From: Clostridia bacterium | GTDB lineage: Bacteria; Bacillota; Clostridia; Oscillospirales; CAG-272 | NCBI GenBank assembly: GCA_017466495.1 | Contig: JAFTUB010000195.1 | Location: 1 to 5,599 of the forward strand | Reading direction: 5' to 3' | Length of the DNA: 5,599 bases | Shown here: positions 1 to 5,599 of the stretch, piece after piece | How the letters are laid out: each line of letters begins with the position of its first letter | Numbering within the stretch: position 1 is the first letter of the stretch | Position numbers and translations under genes: made by a program | The notes under the pieces: generated by a model | Seen by the model: the letters and a program-made list of their open reading frames with translations, nothing else | The model's database searches: none | Told to the model about the DNA's origin: nothing

Positions 1-4
1 ATCA

Positions 5-47
5 CTTTTTGAAAGTTTGCGCGGGGTCGGGGGGGCCTTTTTCAAAC
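5..47 (+). repeat. Repeat module copy 1 (CTTTTTGAAA...GCG...GGGGG-CTTTTTCAAA)
   Basis: Reading on the plus strand, CTTTTTGAAAGTTTGCG is followed by a G-run and then CCTTTTTCAAAC. The same order of blocks appears in reverse orientation at 3414-3466 and in degenerate form at 3135-3185, so it is a dispersed intergenic repeat. It lies directly downstream of the ABC operon. The match is by eye and includes small insertions and substitutions. Confidence 0.55.
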
Positions 48-79
48 GGCCCCCCGGCGGGGTGCGGGGTGGAACCCCG
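30..79 (-). terminator. GC-rich hairpins after the ABC operon (possible terminator)
   Basis: Just after the ATPase stop codon the minus strand can fold a 6-bp stem (65-70 with 74-79, loop of 3). It can then fold an 8-bp stem GGGGGGCC/GGCCCCCC (30-37 with 48-55, loop of 10). Neither is followed by a clear T-tract on the minus strand, so this is not a textbook intrinsic terminator. Position after the last gene and strong GC pairing make a transcript-ending or 3'-end-protecting role plausible. The second stem lies inside a repeated module also found in the leader of the operon. Confidence 0.45.
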
Positions 80-84
80 TGACC

Positions 85-777
<693 letters not shown>

Positions 778-786
778 GGCAGTGTG

Positions 787-792
787 TCCTTT
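787..792 (-). promoter_or_regulatory. Ribosome binding site of the ATPase gene
   Basis: AAAGGA on the minus strand lies 9 bases before the ATG at 777. It falls in the 22-base gap after the permease stop codon. It decides the start codon in favour of 777 over the in-frame ATG at 822. Confidence 0.75.
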
Positions 793-799
793 CGTGACG

Positions 800-3115
800 T
801 TATTGCGCATCGTCCAGCGCATCGGCGGCCGCGGTCAGTTTTTTCTGGCGGGCGATAAACTGGTGATAGGGGATCTCGCAGGAGAGGAAGCCGCAGACCA
901 GTGCGACCCCAAGGCAGACCAGCAGCATCAAGGGGGAGATGCCGAAGGAATAGCGCACCGCGCCGCTGAGAATGCCGTAGGAGGGGAACCAGGTGTTCAT
1001 GACCGAGAAGACCAGCCAGTTGAGCAGGAAGCTCAGGCCAAGGGTCAGGAGCACGCTCAGCCCCGAGAGCATGATGCCCTCGGTGCGATGGGCGCGGCGG
1101 ATCTCGGAATTGACGGCGCCCAGCGCCAGGAGCAGAGCAAACTCCTTGCTGCGTTTGAAGTAGAAGAGCAGCTGGGAGAAGAAGCAGACCAGGGGGAAGA
1201 AGAGGAGGATCATCACAGCCACGGTCCCCAGCAGGGGCTCGATGCCCATACGGCGAGTGAGATCCGCTTCCTCGTAGACGCTGTTGGGGGTGACGATGTA
1301 GTCGTTGTATACCCCCATCAGCTCGGTGATGCTTGCATCCAGCGCGGCCTGCTCGTCAGGTGTCAGATTGGGATCGGTGACCACCGAGAGGGAAGTGATA
1401 CCGGGGGTCTTGTCCAGGATGGCTTCGCAATCGGCTTCGTTCAGCCCCAGCATGATGTTGCGCTGGGCGGGCATTCCGTGGATCACGGCACCTACCGTCA
1501 GCTCGCGGTAGTCGAAAACATAGCGGAGAAGCTGTTGCTGCAGGATAACCTTTTCATCCGAGAGGGTGTCCACCTTCTGCGTCATCTTCCGGAAAAGAGC
1601 CAGCTTTACCGTGTCCCCGGGACGAAGGTCAAAACGCTGGACATTGTAGATGGAGTCGCTGACCACCACCATGCCGGGGGTGGTGAGTGCGGCCCGAAGA
1701 TCACCTTCCACCGTGACGGCCCCGTCGGAGGAGGCGATCAGCTGTTCAAGGGACGCCACCGTCAGTTCGTTGATGGGATAGTAGGCAGCATTGTTGGTGG
1801 CGCGGAAGCTCTTGTCGGTGGTGATGTCTGCGCTCAGTCCCCGGGTGCGGTTGACCACATAGTAGCGGGAGGCGTTGGCCTGTACCCGGCTGCTGGGCAG
1901 GAGGAGATGATCCTCCCGTGCGGGGAGGCTGCTCAGGTCATAGGTGCATTCCACACGCTCCACCCCGTCGATGACGTTCAGGGCCTCGGCAAGGCCGGGC
2001 TCGATCCTGCCCCTGGCATCGGGGGAAGTGATGGTGTAGGGCACATAGGGCGCGGTGACATTTTCCTCGTACATGGTGCCGCCGTAGAGCACCGAAATGC
2101 TGATGGCGGCAAAAATCACCGAGGACAGCAGGAGCCGCAGGTAGTAGGTGCGGTAACGCCACACCGAGGCGGCCACATAGCGGTCGGGGAATTTCTGCCC
2201 GAAGAGATTGAAGGAACGGCGGGGAGAGGAAACCAGGTTGGTGTTGTCCTCGGCGGCCAGAAGGGTCACGGGGCGGCGGGAGGCGATCCAGCGCATGGGC
2301 AGAGCCACGGCAGCGGAGATGACCGCGAGGTTCAGCACGAACACCACCACGATGCCGCCGAGCGAAACCGAGAAGCTTCCTCCCAGCATCAGACTCAGAA
2401 TCAGACGGATCAGCGCCGCGAAGACCAGGGCGGGGGCCAGAGTCAGAAGGGAAACGGTGATCAGCTCCCAGATGGCGGTGGAGATCAGCTTTTTGTAGTC
2501 GGCACCGAAGGCCATGTAGATGCCGTACATGAACTTGAAGTGATTGATGCGGATGTTGTAGAGCAGCATCAGCACCAGGATCGATACCAGGGCAAAGATA
2601 GCGAGAATGGAATAGTAGGCCGGCCCCAGGGCGGCGATATCTTCACCCAGGGTGATGGAGGGGGCGTACTCCACCCGAATGCGGGCGGGGTTGGCCGACT
2701 CAGCCAGGATGGGATTGATGTACTTCCGCACAAAGGACTGCAGGCGGTCCTCGGGCTCATCACCCGCCAGCTCAAGATAAGCGGTATGCGTGACGCCGCC
2801 GTAGGCATCGTGGGTTTCCTCGGTGCGCAGAACCTCATAGACCTTATCCGAGGTGAAGACGGTAAAAGAATTGTTCTGCAGGCGAATGGCTTCCCCCGCC
2901 GACAGACCGCTGACGGCAATGTGATAATCGTAGTTTTCCTCGGCATTTTTCCGCAGCTGCGCAGCCTGGGCATCCCGGGTCAGCATGACCAGCCAGAAAA
3001 AGCTCTGCATCAGAAAAATCGCCGCAAAAAAGCTGGCGTACTGTCTCCAGTTGAAGCGGATACTTTTGTAGGCGCGGGAGATATTGCGTTTGATTTTGGT
3101 CCAAAGTTCTTCCAT
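800..3115 (-). CDS. ABC transporter permease, duplicated FtsX-type, 8 predicted membrane helices
   Basis: This 771-residue integral membrane protein is the permease partner of the downstream ATPase. Hydrophobic segments can be read at about 25-45, 166-186, 214-241, 251-274, 324-345, 627-652, 680-706 and 724-747. This gives two FtsX-like units, each one helix, an external domain and three helices. The external domains are unequal, about 120 residues (46-165) and about 280 residues (346-626). Both units carry the FtsX cytoplasmic signature before their last two helices: MYGIYMAFGADYKKL near 196-210 and KEFALLLALGAVNSEIRR at 657-674. The start has GGAGGA four bases upstream. The stop is 22 bases before the ATPase, so the two are co-transcribed. 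The topology is that of a fused FtsX/LolC-E-like pair; the ten-helix BceB type has a single large external domain. Candidate roles are peptide or antibiotic export or resistance and lipoprotein or envelope work. The substrate is unknown. Confidence 0.93.
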   Translation of the reverse strand: MEELWTKIKRNISRAYKSIRFNWRQYASFFAAIFLMQSFFWLVMLTRDAQAAQLRKNAEENYDYHIAVSGLSAGEAIRLQNNSFTVFTSDKVYEVLRTEETHDAYGGVTHTAYLELAGDEPEDRLQSFVRKYINPILAESANPARIRVEYAPSITLGEDIAALGPAYYSILAIFALVSILVLMLLYNIRINHFKFMYGIYMAFGADYKKLISTAIWELITVSLLTLAPALVFAALIRLILSLMLGGSFSVSLGGIVVVFVLNLAVISAAVALPMRWIASRRPVTLLAAEDNTNLVSSPRRSFNLFGQKFPDRYVAASVWRYRTYYLRLLLSSVIFAAISISVLYGGTMYEENVTAPYVPYTITSPDARGRIEPGLAEALNVIDGVERVECTYDLSSLPAREDHLLLPSSRVQANASRYYVVNRTRGLSADITTDKSFRATNNAAYYPINELTVASLEQLIASSDGAVTVEGDLRAALTTPGMVVVSDSIYNVQRFDLRPGDTVKLALFRKMTQKVDTLSDEKVILQQQLLRYVFDYRELTVGAVIHGMPAQRNIMLGLNEADCEAILDKTPGITSLSVVTDPNLTPDEQAALDASITELMGVYNDYIVTPNSVYEEADLTRRMGIEPLLGTVAVMILLFFPLVCFFSQLLFYFKRSKEFALLLALGAVNSEIRRAHRTEGIMLSGLSVLLTLGLSFLLNWLVFSVMNTWFPSYGILSGAVRYSFGISPLMLLVCLGVALVCGFLSCEIPYHQFIARQKKLTAAADALDDAQ

Positions 3116-3119
3116 TCGA

Positions 3120-3125
3120 TCCTCC
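3120..3125 (-). promoter_or_regulatory. Ribosome binding site of the permease gene
   Basis: GGAGGA on the minus strand, a near-perfect Shine-Dalgarno sequence, ends four bases before the ATG at 3115. The spacing is slightly short. No competing start nearby has a comparable site, so it fixes the permease start. Confidence 0.8.
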
Positions 3126-3134
3126 GCCGGCGTA

Positions 3135-3185
3135 TTTTTGCAACTTACAGGTGGGCTTCTGTTTGGGGAGGGGCTTTTTTCAAAG
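3135..3185 (+). repeat. Repeat module copy 2 (degenerate)
   Basis: TTTTTGC (3135-3141), a diverged stretch, then GTTTGGGGAGGGGC and TTTTTTCAAAG follow the same block order as the copies at 5-47 and 3414-3466. The second half matches well; the first half is weak. It lies in the leader of the permease gene, in the same orientation as copy 1, so copies 1 and 2 flank the ABC operon as imperfect direct repeats. Confidence 0.45.
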
Positions 3186-3209
3186 TCTCAATTACCGTAC
3201 GTGTTCCCA

Positions 3210-3228
3210 CTGATGTCCGGCACATCAG
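3210..3228. other. Small perfect hairpin in the leader
   Basis: CTGATGT (3210-3216) and ACATCAG (3222-3228) form a 7-bp perfect stem with a 5-base loop CCGGC. It lies between the GTGTTCCC block and element A. The matching position in the right arm (3367-3389) has an unrelated sequence, so this stem is specific to the left arm. Confidence 0.5.
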
Positions 3229-3230
3229 AG

Positions 3231-3279
3231 CCTCCCTCCGTGAGGGAGGTGGCGAGCGCAAAGCGCGAGACGGAGGGAG
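3231..3279 (+). repeat. Hairpin-rich palindromic element A
   Basis: CCTCCCTC (3231-3238) pairs with GAGGGAGG (3242-3249), an 8-bp stem with a 3-base loop. GCGC-AAA-GCGC (3256-3266) forms a second small stem. The end CGGAGGGAG (3271-3279) can instead pair with CTCCCTCCG (3232-3240) over 9 bp. The element is therefore a compact double-hairpin with an alternative outer pairing, typical of REP-like intergenic repeats in gut Clostridia as I recall them. Element B is its inverted relative. Confidence 0.65.
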
Positions 3280-3322
3280 TCTGCGGAACGATACGACTCA
3301 GCTAATTCTTCGTACACGCGCT

Positions 3323-3366
3323 CTCCCTCAGTCGCCTTACGGCGACAGCTCCCTCCCGGAGGGAGC
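3323..3366 (-). repeat. Hairpin-rich palindromic element B, inverted relative of A
   Basis: CTCCCTC (3323-3329) is followed by a 6-bp stem GTCGCC-TTAC-GGCGAC (3331-3346). Then GCTCCCTCC (3348-3356) pairs with GGAGGGAGC (3358-3366). Read on the minus strand, the order and sequence match element A: hairpin of CTCCCTC/GAGGGAG, small central stem, then GAGGGAG. The central stem has a different sequence but is still paired, which suggests the structure is what has been kept. Confidence 0.65.
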
Positions 3367-3413
3367 CGCACAAAGAGAGACGTTTATCCGGGAACACACA
3401 GTCGAATTGGGAA

Positions 3414-3466
3414 TTTTCAAAAAGCCCCCAAAAACCCCTCCGCAAAAACTTTTTGAAAAAGTTTTT
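3414..3466 (-). repeat. Repeat module copy 3 (inverted relative to copies 1 and 2)
   Basis: On the minus strand this reads AAAAACTTTTTCAAAAAG, TTTTTGCGGAGGGG, then GGGGGCTTTTTGAAAA, the same block order as copy 1 at 5-47. It includes an 11-bp perfect A/T palindrome (3444-3466). It sits just downstream of the predicted promoter, so it would be at the 5' end of the transporter leader RNA. Confidence 0.55.
3444..3466. repeat. Perfect 11-bp A/T palindrome
   Basis: AAAAACTTTTT (3444-3454) and AAAAAGTTTTT (3456-3466) are exact reverse complements separated by one base. In RNA it could form an A-U hairpin with the loop made from the centre bases. It begins about 20 bases into the transcript predicted from the promoter at 3493-3522. 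With no T-run beyond the stem on the minus strand, a terminator role there is doubtful. On the plus strand the stem itself ends in six T residues. Confidence 0.6.
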
Positions 3467-3492
3467 TGGTGATGTTTTCGAGTATACATAAA

Positions 3493-3522
3493 ATTATAAC
3501 ATACTGCTGTGGAATTTGTATA
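3493..3522 (-). promoter_or_regulatory. Predicted sigma-A promoter with extended -10, for the ABC operon
   Basis: On the minus strand a perfect TATAAT (3493-3498) is preceded by TG one base away, giving an extended -10. A -35-like TATACA (4 of 6 to TTGACA) lies at 3517-3522 with an 18-base spacer. It sits in the only AT-rich stretch of the window. Transcription would begin near 3486 and run about 370 bases to the permease start, through the palindromic elements. No better promoter was found closer to 3115. GTATAC occurs twice, at 3482-3487 near the start point and 3518-3523 overlapping the -35. Confidence 0.6.
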
Positions 3523-3560
3523 CAGTTTTGTGAACAAATTGAAGATTTTTTTCAAACATA

Positions 3561-3590
3561 AGGGAGCCGCGCAGCCCTGCGCGGCTCCCT
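3561..3590 (-). terminator. Strong hairpin after the helicase gene, probable terminator
   Basis: AGGGAGCCGCGC (3561-3572) pairs perfectly with GCGCGGCTCCCT (3579-3590); one further A-T pair leaves a 4-base loop. It begins four bases after the helicase TGA at 3595-3597. On the minus strand the tract after it (TATGTTTG) is only weakly T-rich. On the plus strand it is followed by TTTTCTC. The position argues for termination of the helicase transcript, possibly in both directions, insulating the ABC promoter downstream. Confidence 0.7.
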
Positions 3591-3594
3591 TTTC

Positions 3595-5599
3595 TCAATA
3601 TTCGTCCAAAATCTCCTGCAGACGGGTCTCCACCTCGTCGGCGCGGAGTTTATCCTCGGCATAGGCACGGCGTAGCAGAGCCTCGGGAACAAAGCTGTCG
3701 TACTTCTCAAACACAGGCGCATCTCCCATGGCGGCAAGGGCTTCGGTGTCGATCCCCTCAGTTTCTACCCGGCGGCAGAGGGAGGCGATGAAGTCGTAAT
3801 CGCTGGGGGTCTCCATTTTGAAGGTCATGTAGCAGCAGCCTTCAAATTCGATGCCCGAGATGCGGAACTCCTTGGCGTGGGCGGTGATGTACTTCCGCAG
3901 GGTGCGGAAGGAGCGGGTGCCCAGCCAGGGGAAAAGGCACCAGGTATAGCCCCCAAGATGCACCATGGAGTGGCGGAGCATTCCGGTATTGGCGGCCAGG
4001 CGGCGGGCAACCTTCAGCCGCTGGCGGGCGTTTTCCTTGAGGTAGGGGTAGACGGTGTCCTCGGCCAGCACCTGCCGCATCCGCTGCAGAATGCGGGTGT
4101 TGATCTCACCGTAGTCACCCGGCCAGGAGATCTCCATTTTCCCCGGCACCTGCTTGACATAGATCAGCTTGCGGGGAATATCCAGCTCGGTGACCTCCCA
4201 CACCCGTCCGGCCAGGGCAAAGCGGTCACCCACCGGGGGCGGCGTGGTGATGGTGCCGATCTCGTCCGACTCACAGCGGACGGTGAAGTCCTCACTGTCC
4301 TTGAAGACGGCGTAGAATTTGAAGCTGTTGAGGAGGCGCTCGCCCGCCAGCCCCACGATCAGCTCCCGTTCGTCGGTGAACTGCAGGAACTCGTTCTGCA
4401 CCATGGAGAGCAGCAGGGCGCGGTAGTCTTCCTTGGGGATTCCTGCAAAAGGGGGAAGGGCCAACACCCGCTCGGCAAGGGCCCGGGGTGTCAGTCCGCC
4501 CGACGCGGCAGAAACGCTCAGGGTCTGCTGGAAGGCCAGGGAGAAGGGAAGACGGCGGATGGCGGGGGGCTCAATGAAGCGCTCTTCGATATAAAGCTGC
4601 ACGATGGCAATGGCGCGGATCAGCTCCCAGGGGATGAGCTGGGGCAGGGGCGTATTGGGCAGGGGATTTTCCTCCCGGAAAACCATCATCATCTCGGGGG
4701 GCTGTCCCCGCCGGCCCGAGCGACCCAGCCGCTGCAGGAAGGAGGAAACCGAGTTGGGGGAGCCGTTTTGCAGGATCCTTTCCAGACGGCCGATGTCGAT
4801 ACCCAGCTCCATGGTGACGGTGGCACAGGTGACGGCGTGGAAGTCCTCGTCCTTCATCTTCAGCTCAGCCTCTTCACGGATGGAAGCCGAGAGGTTGCCG
4901 TGGTGAATGAGGAAAATATCGGGGTCGCCCCGACGGTCGGCGATTTGGCGGAAGGTGGCGGTGAGGTATTCGGTGGCTTCCCGGGAATTGGAGAAAACCA
5001 GGGACTTTTTGTCCCGCACGCAGTCGTACATATACTCGTAGCCCGCATCCAGCGAAGCGAGAGGGGAGGGATCCTCTTGCGGTGCATCCTCCCCCGCCTG
5101 CAGGAATCGGGGATTTTGGATGTAGAAATGCTCCATTCCCAGCCGCCAGCGCAGTTTCTCGGGCGGGAAGGCGGGAATATCCACCGAAACCTCGGTTCCC
5201 CCTGCCAGCCATGCGGCGGCGATGGAGGGGTCCCCAATGGTGGCCGACAAGCCAATCCGGCGGGGATGACGGCTAATGGCCCGGCCAAGCCGTGCCAGCT
5301 GACAGAGGATCTGATTGCCCCGGTCGGTTCCGGTGAGGGTGTGTACCTCGTCGATGATGATGAAGCGCAGATCCCAGAAAAGCCGCACAATGTCATTGGC
5401 GCGGTTGATGAGCATGGATTCCAGCGATTCGGGGGTGATCTGGAGAATGCCCCGGGGATTCTCCAGCAGCTTGCGCTTGTGGGACTGGGCCACGTCCCCA
5501 TGCCAATGGGTGACGGGGATGTGGCTGGCATCCAGCAGCTCCTCAATGCGGGAGAACTGGTCGTTGATCAGGCTCTTGAGGGGAGCGATATAGAGCACG
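3595..5599 (-). CDS. Lhr-like DEAD/DEAH-box (SF2) helicase, N-terminus outside the window
   Basis: The visible 667 residues carry superfamily 2 helicase motifs in the Lhr style, numbered from the first visible codon: motif Ia APLKSL at 5-10, TPESLE at 55-60, DEVH (motif II) at 83-86, SAT (III) at 118-120, VFSNSRE (IV) at 201-207, HHGNLS at 232-237, MELGIDIG (V) at 263-270 and QRLGRSGRR (VI) at 289-297. A winged-helix-like region follows. At about 455-490 is the VGDRFALAGRVWEV stretch that resembles the beta-barrel part of the Lhr C-terminal module. The P-loop is missing only because the gene runs off the right edge; the first GTG codon (5596-5598) is an internal valine. Extrapolated length is about 740 residues, near the core of Lhr rather than the roughly 1,500-residue enterobacterial form. 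Such proteins are ATP-dependent 3'-5' DNA translocases linked to repair. The substrate here is inferred from family only. Confidence 0.92.
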   Translation of the reverse strand, partial: VLYIAPLKSLINDQFSRIEELLDASHIPVTHWHGDVAQSHKRKLLENPRGILQITPESLESMLINRANDIVRLFWDLRFIIIDEVHTLTGTDRGNQILCQLARLGRAISRHPRRIGLSATIGDPSIAAAWLAGGTEVSVDIPAFPPEKLRWRLGMEHFYIQNPRFLQAGEDAPQEDPSPLASLDAGYEYMYDCVRDKKSLVFSNSREATEYLTATFRQIADRRGDPDIFLIHHGNLSASIREEAELKMKDEDFHAVTCATVTMELGIDIGRLERILQNGSPNSVSSFLQRLGRSGRRGQPPEMMMVFREENPLPNTPLPQLIPWELIRAIAIVQLYIEERFIEPPAIRRLPFSLAFQQTLSVSAASGGLTPRALAERVLALPPFAGIPKEDYRALLLSMVQNEFLQFTDERELIVGLAGERLLNSFKFYAVFKDSEDFTVRCESDEIGTITTPPPVGDRFALAGRVWEVTELDIPRKLIYVKQVPGKMEISWPGDYGEINTRILQRMRQVLAEDTVYPYLKENARQRLKVARRLAANTGMLRHSMVHLGGYTWCLFPWLGTRSFRTLRKYITAHAKEFRISGIEFEGCCYMTFKMETPSDYDFIASLCRRVETEGIDTEALAAMGDAPVFEKYDSFVPEALLRRAYAEDKLRADEVETRLQEILDEY

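Larger units (their letters stand above)
3165..3429. repeat. Composite imperfect inverted repeat (MITE/REP-like), about 265 bp
   Basis: Blocks on the left recur in reverse complement on the right around a centre near 3298. GGGGC-TTTTTT-CAAA (3170-3184) matches GGGGGCTTTTTGAAAA on the minus strand of 3414-3429. CAATT, 7 bases, GTGTTCCC (3189-3208) matches GGGAACAC, 7 bases, AATTG (3390-3409). CTCCCTCCG (3232-3240) matches CGGAGGGAG (3357-3365). The equal 7-base spacers and shared centre argue against chance. No gene is encoded inside. It looks like a non-autonomous palindromic element or the remnant of one; no target-site duplication was identified. Confidence 0.6.

Noticed and set aside
778..822. 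An N-terminal extension of the ATPase from an ATG at 822.
   Set aside because: It would overlap the end of the permease and add 15 residues not typical of the family. The ATG at 777 has AAAGGA at a proper distance.
3231..3366. Possible CRISPR-like repeats.
   Set aside because: There are only two copies, in opposite orientation, internally palindromic and with no regular spacers. They are REP-like elements.
3337..3555. A 72-codon minus-strand open frame in the intergenic gap.
   Set aside because: It needs a TTG start with no ribosome binding site, overlaps the predicted promoter and then reads through repeat copy 3 and element B, so its composition is repeat-derived.
4860..5546. A 228-codon minus-strand open frame within the helicase.
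   Set aside because: It is out of frame with a helicase showing all expected motifs, and its product is rich in S, P, W and R as in frame-shifted GC-rich sequence.
5596..5598. GTG at the right edge as the start of the helicase.
   Set aside because: It encodes the valine just before helicase motif Ia. A functional helicase needs the Walker A region upstream, so the gene simply runs off the window.

Overview
The window is GC-rich (roughly 60% by eye, not computed), with genes tightly packed on the minus strand. It carries palindromic GC-rich intergenic repeats of the CTCCCTCC...GGAGGGAG type. In my recollection that style, with GGAGG ribosome binding sites, is common in gut Oscillospiraceae/Clostridia (Faecalibacterium-Gemmiger-like genomes). 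The taxonomic call is an inference; no marker gene is present.

Layout, right to left (the direction of transcription). From 5599 down to 3595 lies the C-terminal two thirds or more of an Lhr-like superfamily 2 helicase; its N-terminus with the Walker A motif is off the right edge. A strong hairpin (3561-3590) directly after its stop codon probably ends that transcript. From 3560 to 3116 is a 480-base gap without a convincing gene. It holds a good minus-strand promoter with an extended -10 box (3493-3522) and then a large imperfect inverted repeat (3165-3429). That repeat contains two oppositely oriented hairpin-rich elements (3231-3279 and 3323-3366) and is followed by an A/T palindrome and a degenerate GGGG-CTTTTT-CAAA module. 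From 3115 down to 85 is a two-gene ABC transporter operon: an eight-helix FtsX-type permease, then its ATP-binding protein, 22 bases apart. Positions 1-84 hold GC-rich hairpins after the operon's end, including another copy of the CTTTTTGAAA...GGGGG-CTTTTTCAAA module.

The permease and ATPase should form one complex of the MacB/LolCDE/FtsX superfamily, a group that typically works on peptides, lipoproteins or other envelope substrates rather than doing ordinary solute uptake. The substrate cannot be read from the sequence, and no regulator or accessory gene is in view. The helicase is a separate transcription unit, probably for DNA repair or nucleic-acid processing.

I see no new multi-gene system here. 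The most unusual part is the intergenic region: a nested inverted-repeat element inside the predicted leader of the transporter operon, with related repeat modules on both sides of the operon.
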